Source of the DNA: Paenibacillus pabuli
GTDB taxonomy: Bacteria > Bacillota > Bacilli > Paenibacillales > Paenibacillaceae
Reading direction: 5' to 3'
Assembly (NCBI RefSeq): GCF_023101145.1
Contig: NZ_CP073714.1
Coordinates: 7,537,166 to 7,601,165 of the forward strand
DNA: 64,000 nt
Position numbers and translations under genes: made by a program. Of the stretch, positions 18,846 to 28,214 are shown in pieces. The notes below the pieces were generated by a model. The model searched no databases. It was not told the origin of the DNA and worked only from the letters and a program-made list of their open reading frames with translations. The stretch's first letter is position 1. Every line of letters starts with the position of its first letter.

Positions 18846-19190
18846 TCACCTCTTACGCATGTGATCTTCTAGCGCGGAAATATCCTGGTACCAGTCTTCT
18901 AGCTGGTGACCTTCCTGTTTATGCTTTTTCAATTTCTCAATAAGCAGTGCATCCAGATCCTTGAAAGGAATACCGAGCCTGCGGCCCAATATGTAACTAC
19001 TCATCATCAAACTGGCGAGACTGTCCCCGATTCGGGTTGTACTGCCTTCCCATAACGCTTTAAATAATCGGGATACCTGATCAAGCACTTCGGTTTTCAG
19101 CCATTCAATCACTTTAGCGCGTTTGGCTACATCCAGTTCTTTAGGCATATTGGCGAAAGTCACTCTCCCCGAAAAAGCTTTATTCTCCAT
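18846..19190 (-). CDS. MazG-like family protein
   Basis: 114 residues similar to the MazG-like proteins near yybS in Bacillales; MazG folds are nucleoside-triphosphate pyrophosphohydrolases, but activity here is unproven. Helical, with KVIEWLKTEVLDQVSRLFKALWEG, DSLASLMMSSYILGRRLGI and a basic C-terminus. The start is uncertain: the first ATG has no clear ribosome site and overlaps a TATAAT-like hexamer (GCTATAATGG), so an inner start such as Met15, behind GGGGAGAG, is possible. Confidence 0.75.
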   Translation of the reverse strand: MENKAFSGRVTFANMPKELDVAKRAKVIEWLKTEVLDQVSRLFKALWEGSTTRIGDSLASLMMSSYILGRRLGIPFKDLDALLIEKLKKHKQEGHQLEDWYQDISALEDHMRKR

Positions 19191-19411
19191 TATAGCATAA
19201 AAAGGGGGGCCGCAAAATTACCCAACAAGCGGAGAAGTCTCCGAAACTCATCTCAGGTTCTTTGCGGGGACCCCGTATAACGAATTCGTATTTTATCTAG
19301 TGCTAAATTCATGTAAGTTCGCTTTTTGTTCAGCTCTTCTTTAGTTTAACATGATACCGAACGGCTGTGTTTATCCACAATGCTGTAATGATATCGAAAT
19401 TGGCCCTCAAC

Positions 19412-19837
19412 TTATTTCACCTTCATGGATTCCTTGGCTACAATACCCTCGCAATATTCAATAATCTGGCTCCGTCTTACGATCCCAATGAAGCGCTCCA
19501 TATCATCAACGACCGGTACAAAGTTCTGCACTTTGGCCAGATTGATCAAATCCTCCATGTTGGCTTCAATGGATACCGGCTTGATATCCAGGCGAAGTGG
19601 TACGTCTTTAAGCAGGAATTTTGAAGCGTTTTCAAATGAAATCTTTCCCTCAGAGTTCTTCATATACCACAAAAGGTCACCTTCGGTTACCGTGCCAATA
19701 TACTTGCCTTCCTTATTCAAAATGGGTACCGCCGTGAACCGATGATACTCCATCCGTTCCAATGTTTGCCGTAGAGTAGAATCCGACGTTACACACGTAA
19801 CCTCTTGTTTGGGCAGCAAAAAAAATGCAATGTTCAT
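19412..19837 (-). CDS. Paired-CBS-domain protein
   Basis: 141 residues, essentially one pair of CBS domains (about 5-60 and 75-135; HRFTAVPILNKEGKYIGTVTEGDLL and NFVPVVDDMERFIGIVRRSQII). CBS pairs bind adenyl nucleotides. The stand-alone form resembles CbpB/DarB c-di-AMP receptors, so a link to nearby gdpP is plausible but unproven. The upstream frame runs to 19873, but AAGGAGG lies inside it, 12 bases before the ATG I chose (MNIAFFLLPK). Confidence 0.85.
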   Translation of the reverse strand: MNIAFFLLPKQEVTCVTSDSTLRQTLERMEYHRFTAVPILNKEGKYIGTVTEGDLLWYMKNSEGKISFENASKFLLKDVPLRLDIKPVSIEANMEDLINLAKVQNFVPVVDDMERFIGIVRRSQIIEYCEGIVAKESMKVK

Positions 19838-19947
19838 ACCCTTACGTATCCTCCTTGTGAATTCATCAGTCACCTTATTACATTCAACTTACATAATACG
19901 CATTAGAACGAAAGATGTTCCAAAAGGACATGATTCTTTCTACAAAG

Positions 19948-19983
19948 AAAAAAAACAGCAGCCCGCCAATACACGCACTGCTG
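19948..19983 (-). terminator. Terminator after the LCP gene
   Basis: On the minus strand CAGCAG (19978-19983) pairs with CTGCTG (19956-19961) around a GC-rich loop, followed by a run of eight T. It lies just past the LCP stop at 20020. Confidence 0.75.
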
Positions 19984-20019
19984 ATCGTTGTCTACAACAT
20001 AACTTCTGTATGGAATTGG

Positions 20020-21054
20020 TTACTCGATCTTCTGCCGGTCAGGAATCATCACTTCACCGGCTGGGGTCGACTCATCCATCCAGTTGCTAATCAGCTCTTT
20101 GGCATATTGGACATCTTTCTCATCTGCCTTGCCATAATAAATTCCGTCTTTCCGCATCCCTTCGCCCAAAATAGTGAAGCTTGAGATCTGCGGTTTTTCC
20201 TGAGTCATTACCTGCTTGGCCAGATCAATAATGAAGGTAGGCTGCATATCGGTCTGGAAGCTTTCTCCCATAATCTGAATCAATTCCGGGATTTTGCTGA
20301 TGGCGTTCAAATTAAGCATCTCATTCGCCATGGCATTCAGGAAAATCTGCTGCCGCTTGGTGCGATTAAAATCGCTATCCTCACGGTATCTTACATAGTA
20401 AAGTGCTTCCTGCCCATCATAGATCGGCTTACCGCCTTCTATTGTGAACTGTACATGTTCAGGATTCTTGTTCACAATGTCCTCATCAATCGGCAGCTTC
20501 ACGCCACCAAGTGCATCAACGACTTTTTTGATCCCGTCAAAGTTAATCGTTGCATAGTAACCTACATCCGCATCGAGGAATTTCTCCACCGTGTTAATAG
20601 ACATATTCTCCCCACCAAAAGCGTAGGCATGCGCGAGCTTGTCATAATCATCCTCGCCATCCTTGTTGGCATCACGTCCCACAATCTGCACATAGGTGTC
20701 ACGAGGGATGGATACCAAGAGTACGCGGGATTCTTTCGGACGAACAACGGCATAAATGACCGTGTCTGAGCGCCCACGCGTTTTCTCATAGGCACGTTTG
20801 TCCGAGCCAAGCAGCAACACTGAGAACGGTTCTTTTCGATAAACCGTTGGGTCAGGCGTATTGTTGCCCTCCTGAGGAACATAAGAACGGGACAACTGAT
20901 CTTCAACCGAACCAGCGAGAAACAGATCGAAGGCCGCTACTGCAAGCTGCTGACGAAACAAATAGCCCCCGATTAACAAAACAACGAGCGATACGAGCGT
21001 TATATATAGACCTTTTCTTCTTTTCTTTTTCTTATCTTTAGTTCTGCTTGTCAT
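20020..21054 (-). CDS. LytR-CpsA-Psr (LCP) family glycopolymer transferase
   Basis: Attaches teichoic acid or other wall glycopolymers from lipid carriers to peptidoglycan, outside the membrane. 344 residues: very basic N-terminus (KDKKKKRRKG), membrane segment about 15-36, LCP domain about 85-240 with FSVLLLGSDKRAYEKTRGRSDTVIY, IPRDTYVQI and RYREDSDFNRTKRQQIF, which carry the conserved Asp and Arg residues of the pyrophosphate-lipid pocket. AGAAGGA lies eight bases before the ATG. Monocistronic with its own terminator. Confidence 0.93.
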   Translation of the reverse strand: MTSRTKDKKKKRRKGLYITLVSLVVLLIGGYLFRQQLAVAAFDLFLAGSVEDQLSRSYVPQEGNNTPDPTVYRKEPFSVLLLGSDKRAYEKTRGRSDTVIYAVVRPKESRVLLVSIPRDTYVQIVGRDANKDGEDDYDKLAHAYAFGGENMSINTVEKFLDADVGYYATINFDGIKKVVDALGGVKLPIDEDIVNKNPEHVQFTIEGGKPIYDGQEALYYVRYREDSDFNRTKRQQIFLNAMANEMLNLNAISKIPELIQIMGESFQTDMQPTFIIDLAKQVMTQEKPQISSFTILGEGMRKDGIYYGKADEKDVQYAKELISNWMDESTPAGEVMIPDRQKIE

Positions 21055-21375
21055 CCATCGATTCCTTCTTCACTGTCAAAATGAAATTCGATACTACTAC
21101 TATATAAGTTGAATTTTAATTATCCTGACCCCGCAATGGTACAGTGTTCATTATTCGTCCAACTCATATACTTACCATTAAACGTGCGTAATGGCTTGTG
21201 ACTCGGTGTTCTCAGAAGTTTTCTTTATCTGAAAGGAAAACACCGCTCACGCTCGTTCTATTGTAATCATTGCTGGATGATGAAAAGTTACAATACGGTT
21301 AAATTGAAAAGAACAGCACTCCTTTTTTTACTGGCAAAAGGTGCACTGTTCTCTTGATGTGGAATGTCCATCCAT
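21055..21375. other. Intergenic region between the DHA2 pump and the LCP gene
   Basis: No gene. Upstream region of the LCP gene plus the pump terminator at 21307-21352. I could not single out a promoter. Confidence 0.4.
21307..21352 (-). terminator. Terminator after the DHA2 pump gene
   Basis: Minus-strand stem GAACAG/CTGTTC with an internal loop and inner CCTTTT/AAAAGG, followed by TTTTC. About 25 bases past the pump stop. Confidence 0.6.
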
Positions 21376-22968
21376 TCAGTTTGTTGAGACTGTCTCCACC
21401 CGATTCCTCTTCTCTTTATAACGCTGGCGTCCTGTAATAAGCGCAGCGACCAGCGTGAGTACACTGAAAATAACTGCAGACCAGAACAGCCCGCTATACC
21501 CCTCGCCGGTTGTCTGATGTAAAGCCTGCAGCAGTACATCTCGAATGCCCGGATCAGGAATTTGGGACAATCCTTCGGTTAAGCTGGAAATATCGCTCCC
21601 TGAAGCGGCACCGCCGCCAGACGCATATTGTTGGAGCGCTTCGGGCGGCACCTGAATGCCCTGATCTGCGAAACCTTGCTGAATATTAGATCCCAGGTTG
21701 GAGAAGGAGCGAGCCAGGAAACCGGCAAAAATGGTTGGCGCGATTGCCATAGCCATCTGACGGAACAAGGAACTGGTCGCTACCGCAATGCCCTTGTTGT
21801 TCTCACCTGCTTGCTCAGTAACGAGTACGTTCACTGGAGCTCCAAGCATCATACCGAAGCCGATCCCCACGAGTACACTCGCAATTACGAATTGCCAGAT
21901 ATGCTCTACCCAGAGCGGGAAGAGCAGGAAGCCGATGGCCGATAGCAATCCCGCTACAGATAACGTCCAGATTGGCCCTTTGCGGTCTACCAGATAACCG
22001 CCACCACCCGCACCAATACCTGAAGCCAGAGCAAGCGGTGTAAACCAGTAGCCGGAGGCTGTGTTGGATACCCCGAGGTATTGCTCAACAAAGCCTGGAA
22101 TGAAGATCACAGATGCCAGAATGGCTCCTGAGAAAAAGGCAATCAGCAGCGTCCAACGAAAGGACGCAATGCTCAGAAGCTGTGTAGATACAACAGGTTC
22201 ACGATGTGATCCTTCCAGCCTTTTTTCAAGAAAGTAAAAGAGGACTAGAATGACCACACCTGCCAGGAAGAAGCCATAGAACATCGGTGAACCGAGACTT
22301 TGCAGCATATTTACGCCTTCCAGATTGCTGAAGCTGTACATCAGACTGAGCACACCCAGCGTCAGGACCGCAATACCACTCCAGTCCACTGCTTTACGGC
22401 TCAGCTCCTGTTCTTCATGAATATAACGGATCCCTGCAATAAATAACAAAATGGCGATTGGTACATTAATCAAGAACAACCAATGCCAGTTCCCCGTAAT
22501 GTCGAGGATAAAAGCACCGATATTAGGCCCAAGAATCGCTGCAACCCCGTTCATACCTCCCAGAAGACCCAAGGCTGTGCCCTGACGTTCCACTGGGAAC
22601 TTGCTTAATACGTAAGAACTCGCAATGATAAAAATCCCGCCACCACCCAACGCCTGGATGACACGAGCAATCAGGAAGAAGATAAACGATGTGCTTAGCG
22701 CAACGAGTAAAGACCCGATTCCGAATAAAGCCACTTCTATCAGAAACAGCTTCTTGCGTCCATAACGGTCGGATAGCTTACCCGCAATCGGCACACTAAC
22801 CGCAAGACCGAGCGTATAGAGCGTAATTGTCCATGCTCCCCACGTCGGCGACACGCCAAAAGACGCATTTAAAGTCGTCAGAGAAGACGTAATAATTCCG
22901 TTATCCAGCGCAGCCATAAACACCCCGATAGCAAATAGGATAAGCGGCCATTTCATTTGTTTTTGCAT
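21376..22968 (-). CDS. DHA2-family multidrug efflux MFS transporter
   Basis: About 530 residues with 14 predicted membrane segments, the DHA2 (EmrB/QacA-like) drug:proton antiporters. N-terminal ALDNGIITSSLTTLN matches the family motif near helix 1; GKLSDRYGRKKLFLI is motif A between helices 2 and 3; GGMNGVAAILGPNIGA is the antiporter motif C in helix 5. GGGGAGG precedes GTG ATG; either may start. Substrate unknown. A consensus-like promoter overlapped by an 18-base palindrome lies upstream, so it is probably repressed until a ligand is present; no regulator gene is adjacent. Confidence 0.92.
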   Translation of the reverse strand: MQKQMKWPLILFAIGVFMAALDNGIITSSLTTLNASFGVSPTWGAWTITLYTLGLAVSVPIAGKLSDRYGRKKLFLIEVALFGIGSLLVALSTSFIFFLIARVIQALGGGGIFIIASSYVLSKFPVERQGTALGLLGGMNGVAAILGPNIGAFILDITGNWHWLFLINVPIAILLFIAGIRYIHEEQELSRKAVDWSGIAVLTLGVLSLMYSFSNLEGVNMLQSLGSPMFYGFFLAGVVILVLFYFLEKRLEGSHREPVVSTQLLSIASFRWTLLIAFFSGAILASVIFIPGFVEQYLGVSNTASGYWFTPLALASGIGAGGGGYLVDRKGPIWTLSVAGLLSAIGFLLFPLWVEHIWQFVIASVLVGIGFGMMLGAPVNVLVTEQAGENNKGIAVATSSLFRQMAMAIAPTIFAGFLARSFSNLGSNIQQGFADQGIQVPPEALQQYASGGGAASGSDISSLTEGLSQIPDPGIRDVLLQALHQTTGEGYSGLFWSAVIFSVLTLVAALITGRQRYKEKRNRVETVSTN

Positions 22969-23050
22969 CACATGTTTCCTCCCCGATCAAAATGCAATCC
23001 AGCAGCGTAAGGCTGTAATGATACATATATATTAAATCGAATCGAACATT

Positions 23051-23095
23051 AATGACTCACTGGTCATTTTAAAACAAAATCATTACATATGTCAA
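23051..23095 (-). promoter_or_regulatory. Promoter with TetR-like operator for the DHA2 pump
   Basis: On the minus strand TTGACA (23090-23095) and TAAAAT (23066-23071) are 18 bases apart. The palindrome AATGAC-TCACTG-GTCATT (23051-23068) overlaps the -10 and the likely start of transcription. TGAC/GTCA half-sites of this size are typical of TetR-family operators. Binding protein unknown. Confidence 0.6.
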
Positions 23096-23167
23096 TTTGT
23101 TAATATGCTTGGACGCTATTTTGAACACCAAATCACCACGTTCATTCAACACTCGGAGTCACAACAC

Positions 23168-23207
23168 AAAAGCCGTCCCTCGGGTTGGATGGAACCCGTG
23201 AGACGGC
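23168..23207 (-). terminator. Terminator after the S9 peptidase gene
   Basis: GCCGTC/GACGGC and CGGGTT/AACCCG form a long stem with a short loop; TTTT follows on the minus strand. 21 bases past the stop. Confidence 0.85.
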
Positions 23208-23228
23208 CTTCTTTGTTGGACTAACCTA

Positions 23229-25658
23229 CTATTTCTGCATCAGGTGACGATTCAGGAATTTTTCAATGGCGCGATATAAATCCAGTTGATTCTCAACATT
23301 GCTGAAGCCATGTCCTTCATTTGCTTTTAACATATAAGGCACATCAACTCCACGCTTGCGCAGAGCCTCCACGATCTGATCAGACTCGGCCTGTTTGACA
23401 CGTGGATCATTTGCACCCTGAACCACGAACAGTGGGGCTTTCATCTGATCAATATGGAACAGCGGTGAGACAGCAGTCAGCAGTTCCTTGTCTTTCTCCG
23501 GATCACCCATACGTTCATAGAACATGTTGCGCTCCGACTCCCAGTAAGGAGGCAATGAGTCCAGCAGTGTGAACAGATTGGAAGGACCAACATAGCTAAT
23601 TCCTGCGGCATAGACTTCTGGCGTGAATGCCAGTCCTGCCAGTGCAGCATAACCACCATAAGATCCACCATAGATGGCTACACGCTTCACATCAACCGTT
23701 CCCTCTTCAACCAGCCAATTTACACCGTCTGTGAGATCGTCCTGCATCGCTTTACCCCACTCTTTGTTGCCTGCATCCAGGAATTCCTTGCCGTATCCAG
23801 TAGAACCACGGAAATTTACCTGTAGTACGGCATAACCACGGCTTGCAAGAAATTGAATTTCAGGATTGAAACCCCACGAGTCCCTGGCCCAAGGTCCACC
23901 ATGAGGAACAACAACCAGCGGCAATTGGGAAGCCTCAGTTCCTTTTGGAAGCGTCAGATAACCATGAAGCGTTAGGCCGTCACGTGACTTGTACGTGATG
24001 GGTTTTACATCCGACATTTTGCTCTCATCAATCCAAGGTGCCGCGTCAGCTAATTTATCGAGCTTACCAGACTTGGAATCGTAGAAGTAATACGTACCCA
24101 TCGTTTTATCGCTATACGCAACGAACAGAACCTGACCTTCTTCACTTATGTTTGAAATGCTTACTTCTTTACCCGGAACTTTCGCCTGAATATCCTGCAT
24201 CAATTTTTTGAAATCATTGTCGAAGTATTCATAGTTAACCTTGTCCGTCTCATAGACAGCTGCGAGGATTGTGCCTTTTTCTTTGGAAGGAACGAAACTG
24301 GATACATCCACATCCTTGTTTTCATAGATGGTTTTCGTCACTTTTTTGCTGCTTGGGCTGTATTCGACAATCGCAGTTTTATCCCGCTCCAGATTGGATA
24401 CAGCATAGATGCTTTTGTTATCATACGTGAACATCACCGGCGCAAATGTCTCTCCAAGCTTGGTGGTCATCAAATTCTCAAATGGTTTATCTTCCGATTC
24501 ACGATACATCAACGAAGAGACATTACCATCACTCGATATGGCCACACGGATTTTACCCTCATGGTCCGTGAGCCATCCCGTAATATTGCCCGGGTTCTCT
24601 GCAGCAAGTACAGCCTCACCGGTCTTGATGTTAATCCGGTACACGTCAAAGATCCGCGGATCACGTTTGTTCAGACCTACCAGAATTTCATCCGGAATAT
24701 TCTCCAGCGAGTCTACCAAGATCGCTCTTGTATTCGGATATGGTGTCAGATCCTTGCTGTTCTTCCCATCGATATCTGTTACATAAATGTGGTAGTTTTC
24801 ATCCCCTGCTTCATCCTTTACATACAACAGCTTATCCTTCGTCGCCCATACAAATCCCGCTATACTGCGTTCAGTCTCACTTGTGATACGTACCGACTTG
24901 TCCTGACCATTTTCCTTCACCACAATATTCATTCGGTTGTTCCAAGGCTCCATGTAAGCCAGATGTTTACCATCCGGAGACATTTGGAATCCTGCTTGAG
25001 CCGGCTGTTTGAAGAAGTCTTCCAGTGGTGTGAGACCTTTTGACTGCACATCAAGACCAAGAGCGAGGTACAGCGCATCAGCAAACTCACCATGGGTCAC
25101 CGCATTTTTGGCGTTAAAGGCACTGCCTTCGATAATAAAATGCTGCTTCAGACGAATGGCATCCTCCGTATGTACCTTCGGAATCTGCGACATATCACTG
25201 TATACAACCTGAATGCCATTATCCTTCAGTTCAAATGCCCGAGTAAACAACGATGCCATCTGTGCTCTTGTGAGAGGTGCATCTGGTGCATATCCTTTGG
25301 CTTGTCCTTGAATAAGACCACTTTGCTTCAGCGCGTAAATGGCAGGAGCAGCTTCATCCTTAGCCAACACATCTGCGAAACCTGTAAGAGCCGCTGGAGC
25401 ATCCAGTTTAAGTACACGCTGCAGGATGATTGCCGCCTGAGCACGAGTAATTGGCGTTTGTGATTCTCTCATTCCATCTGTTGTGCCATCTATGTATCCC
25501 AGTTGCTGTAGGGTCTGTGTTGCCTTCGAAGCAATGGATTCAGCGACTGTCGCCGTAGGCTTCACCGCTTCTGCTGCCTGGACTGCTGGTTGAATCAGAG
25601 CGATGGACATCGCCATGCTAAGCGTAAGAGCATATACCTTTTTACTCATTGCGTTCAA
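23229..25658 (-). CDS. Secreted S-layer-anchored S9 (prolyl oligopeptidase) family peptidase
   Basis: 809 residues. The TTG start at 25658 follows GGGGG at seven bases and gives a signal peptide ending near AVQAAEA. Residues about 40-205 resemble three SLH repeats (PITRAQAAIILQRVL, PLTRAQMASLFTRAF, AVTHGEFADALYLAL), which bind secondary cell-wall polymers. A beta-propeller-like part (about 210-545) follows, then the alpha/beta-hydrolase domain with nucleophile Ser in GGSYGGYA, Asp in GANDPRVK and His in EGHGFS. It probably cleaves peptides at the cell surface; acylaminoacyl- or dipeptidyl-peptidase activity cannot be told apart by eye. Monocistronic. Confidence 0.9.
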   Translation of the reverse strand: MNAMSKKVYALTLSMAMSIALIQPAVQAAEAVKPTATVAESIASKATQTLQQLGYIDGTTDGMRESQTPITRAQAAIILQRVLKLDAPAALTGFADVLAKDEAAPAIYALKQSGLIQGQAKGYAPDAPLTRAQMASLFTRAFELKDNGIQVVYSDMSQIPKVHTEDAIRLKQHFIIEGSAFNAKNAVTHGEFADALYLALGLDVQSKGLTPLEDFFKQPAQAGFQMSPDGKHLAYMEPWNNRMNIVVKENGQDKSVRITSETERSIAGFVWATKDKLLYVKDEAGDENYHIYVTDIDGKNSKDLTPYPNTRAILVDSLENIPDEILVGLNKRDPRIFDVYRINIKTGEAVLAAENPGNITGWLTDHEGKIRVAISSDGNVSSLMYRESEDKPFENLMTTKLGETFAPVMFTYDNKSIYAVSNLERDKTAIVEYSPSSKKVTKTIYENKDVDVSSFVPSKEKGTILAAVYETDKVNYEYFDNDFKKLMQDIQAKVPGKEVSISNISEEGQVLFVAYSDKTMGTYYFYDSKSGKLDKLADAAPWIDESKMSDVKPITYKSRDGLTLHGYLTLPKGTEASQLPLVVVPHGGPWARDSWGFNPEIQFLASRGYAVLQVNFRGSTGYGKEFLDAGNKEWGKAMQDDLTDGVNWLVEEGTVDVKRVAIYGGSYGGYAALAGLAFTPEVYAAGISYVGPSNLFTLLDSLPPYWESERNMFYERMGDPEKDKELLTAVSPLFHIDQMKAPLFVVQGANDPRVKQAESDQIVEALRKRGVDVPYMLKANEGHGFSNVENQLDLYRAIEKFLNRHLMQK

Positions 25659-25813
25659 ACTAGTTCCCCCTTTAAAGTGAATTACATCATAAATTGGAAT
25701 TATACGTAAATCATTTTACCATGATCCACCAAAGGTTAACAGCGTTGACAACCTCGAAGTTTGATTGCAGAGCTTTCAATGAATAACATGTCATGTAAAT
25801 TTCAATTATCCCC

Positions 25814-26704
25814 TTATTTTGAACCGGAAAATCCATAATTGAACAGCTTGCGTGTCTCAACAAAGCGTCCCTCACGACTATCCGAACCCAGTACAACAGA
25901 GATCAGTCGTTTGCCATTTCGCTCAGCTGTCCCAACGAAGTGATAGCCGGAATCCTCATCATATCCGGTCTTCAATCCATCGTTGCCATCGTAAGCATAG
26001 GGTCCGCCAATAGAGGACAGCATCCAATTGGTGTTGCTCATATACATACCTTTCTGGTGCATCGATACCTGCATTTGGCTGGAAACTCTTAATATTTCAG
26101 GGTAATCATTTAACAGATAACGTGCAAGCCTACACGCATCTACAGCAGTCATTACGGTCTGCCCTTGTATTTCCTTGGGACGATTCGGACCAAGCAGCTT
26201 CACACTTAAACCGGTTGAATTGGTAAACACCGTTTTGTCAGACAGTCCGATTTCTGTAGCCTTCTGATTCATCTTTTGTGCAAAAGTCTGCTCTGTCCCA
26301 CCAATATGTTCAGCCAGAGCAATAGCCGCGTCATTCGCGGAATATACGGCTATAATCTGGAACAGCTCCTGCACAGTGAATTGCTCCCCTTGTTTCAGAC
26401 CCAGGTGGCTGCCACCCACTGAACTTGCATATGCGCTGATCGTAACAGGGTCATCCCAACGTAACTCTCCGTTGATTACGGCCTCCATGACCAACAGCTC
26501 TGTCATCAATTTACTGATTCCCCCAGAGGCAATCTCTTCAGAACCATTAAAGTTGATTAAAATCTGTTCCGTGCTCATATCCATTAATACCGCCGATTCA
26601 GCTTTGATTCCCGGTTTGCCCACCAGCATGTCCGGTTTCACACCCAAATATATAATGACCAGTAGAGCCAGCAGCATTCCTGCCCGTATCCACCATCTTT
26701 TCAT
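25814..26704 (-). CDS. D-Ala-D-Ala carboxypeptidase-like protein lacking the catalytic serine
   Basis: 296 residues, S11/DacF-like. The chosen ATG (MKRWWIRAGM) follows AGAGGTGA; residues 8-24 are a membrane anchor or signal. Motif 2 (Ser122-Ala-Asn124) and motif 3 (Lys245-Thr-Gly247) are intact. In motif 1, the family PASMTK aligns with SGGISK: Lys65 is kept but the nucleophile position is Gly62. The codons are GGG GGA ATC AGT AAA, so this is not a translation error. The protein may bind peptidoglycan without cleaving it, or use another residue. It also lacks the extra C-terminal domain of PBP5-like enzymes. Confidence 0.85.
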   Translation of the reverse strand: MKRWWIRAGMLLALLVIIYLGVKPDMLVGKPGIKAESAVLMDMSTEQILINFNGSEEIASGGISKLMTELLVMEAVINGELRWDDPVTISAYASSVGGSHLGLKQGEQFTVQELFQIIAVYSANDAAIALAEHIGGTEQTFAQKMNQKATEIGLSDKTVFTNSTGLSVKLLGPNRPKEIQGQTVMTAVDACRLARYLLNDYPEILRVSSQMQVSMHQKGMYMSNTNWMLSSIGGPYAYDGNDGLKTGYDEDSGYHFVGTAERNGKRLISVVLGSDSREGRFVETRKLFNYGFSGSK

Positions 26705-26802
26705 TAGAAAATCACCTCTTACAGATATAGACGAAGTGAAGAGGCATTTTGTCTGCAATTTTTATAAAAAAAGTTAAATTTTTTTTATTTTTTTGTTACC
26801 AA

Positions 26803-26854
26803 AAAAACATGGACCCCATACCCCCATGCCAGAGTGTACGGAATCCATGTTTTT
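26803..26854 (-). terminator. Bidirectional terminator between MFS and carboxypeptidase-like genes
   Basis: AAAAACATGGA (26803-26813) and TCCATGTTTTT (26844-26854) are perfect 11-base arms with A/T tails on each side. On the minus strand it ends the ArsR-MFS transcript. Confidence 0.8.
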
Positions 26855-26958
26855 AAGGAATATTTCTAAGGGTATAACTTTAAATATCGCAGTATTCTAT
26901 CTCCTATTTTCCAACTAAAAGCTCAATTTACCCTAACAGTTTTCCTGTGTATCAGTGA

Positions 26959-28212
26959 TTAAGATATAAATGCTTTGTCAGTTACACTCTGAGCATTCGG
27001 AAGCGAGCGTGTTTTATAGTCCAACATCCAATAGATTCCGACCAGTATAACTACAAAACCACTCCATCCGATAACCTCCTTTCCATCCACCATCTGACCC
27101 ACAATTCCACCTATTAAGGAACCAATAGGCATAGCAATTCCACTCAAGCTATAGGCAGCTGAAAAAACTCTTCCTAGCAGATTCGTAGGTATACCCTTTT
27201 GCAGATAAGTATTAATCAAAATGTTGGTTACACCACCAGGAAACCAAGCTAATCCGTATACGATTATCATCAACCACGGATAGGGGCAAAAAACAGAGAG
27301 CGTCCACAGCAAACCACTAAGCATGAAAGCTAAGGCATAAATTTTCCCCATTCCTATTGATTCTAACCTAAGATATGGTGCCGACAACGCTCCTAATAAA
27401 CTTCCCAACGCTTGGGCCATTAGCAATAAGCCATATATCTCTGCACCGCCATATCCCTTACTGAATTGCGGCAAAACGACAAATGTTGCACCGCCCACCA
27501 AATTAATCAGGATTATTCCAAAAAGAAGTCGTGAAACTGTTTTGTTAAATAAGATTTGAATCCCTTCTGTAAGTTCAGAACCATATTTCTTGACAAGTTC
27601 TATTAGATTGTTAGGTCCCTCTCCACTTGACTTAAGGTGCTGTACCCTAGAGACTTTGATCATAGCAAAGAGGAGCGTACTCATCATGAACATAACCGAA
27701 TCAAGAAGATAGATAGAAGTTGCCCCAATGGTTACCAATAGTATTCCTGCAAGAGCGTTGCAGCCTGTTTCAATGCCTTGATTGGCAAAGGTGAACATGG
27801 AATTAGCCTTGGAGAGATTTCGATCCTCAACAAATTGTGGTAAGGAGGACATCTGGGCCGGATAGACAAACATGTTGAACGTGGAGAGAATGGGAGAGAC
27901 GATAAGAACAAGCCCCACATTTAGAAAACCCATGTAGTGTGCAATGGGAATTAATAAGAGCAATACCGCCTGTATTAACTGTGTATAGATTAGAAGTGAG
28001 CGGATATTAACCCGATCGATTATAGGGCCTGAAAAAAATTGAATAAATCTGGGGATTATCGTAAGAAACCCGGCTACTCCTGTATAAAAAGTAGATCCTC
28101 CCAATTCAGAGACCAGCCACATCGCTGCTACGGCGTAAAGGGAATCTCCGATATTCGTGACCACTCTCCCAAGAAACATAAGTAAAAAATTACGGTTACG
28201 AAGCATACTCAT
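26959..28212 (-). CDS. MFS efflux transporter (MefA/EntS-like)
   Basis: 417 residues with about 12 hydrophobic segments, of the MFS_3 group that includes macrolide and siderophore exporters. N-terminus MLRNRNFLLMFLGRVVTNIGDSLYAVA is typical; FSGPIIDRVNIR is motif A. Substrate unknown. GGGGGTG precedes the ATG, and the ArsR-type regulator gene stops three bases upstream, so the two form a two-gene unit in which the regulator probably controls the exporter. Confidence 0.88.
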   Translation of the reverse strand: MSMLRNRNFLLMFLGRVVTNIGDSLYAVAAMWLVSELGGSTFYTGVAGFLTIIPRFIQFFSGPIIDRVNIRSLLIYTQLIQAVLLLLIPIAHYMGFLNVGLVLIVSPILSTFNMFVYPAQMSSLPQFVEDRNLSKANSMFTFANQGIETGCNALAGILLVTIGATSIYLLDSVMFMMSTLLFAMIKVSRVQHLKSSGEGPNNLIELVKKYGSELTEGIQILFNKTVSRLLFGIILINLVGGATFVVLPQFSKGYGGAEIYGLLLMAQALGSLLGALSAPYLRLESIGMGKIYALAFMLSGLLWTLSVFCPYPWLMIIVYGLAWFPGGVTNILINTYLQKGIPTNLLGRVFSAAYSLSGIAMPIGSLIGGIVGQMVDGKEVIGWSGFVVILVGIYWMLDYKTRSLPNAQSVTDKAFIS

Positions 28213-28214
28213 TG

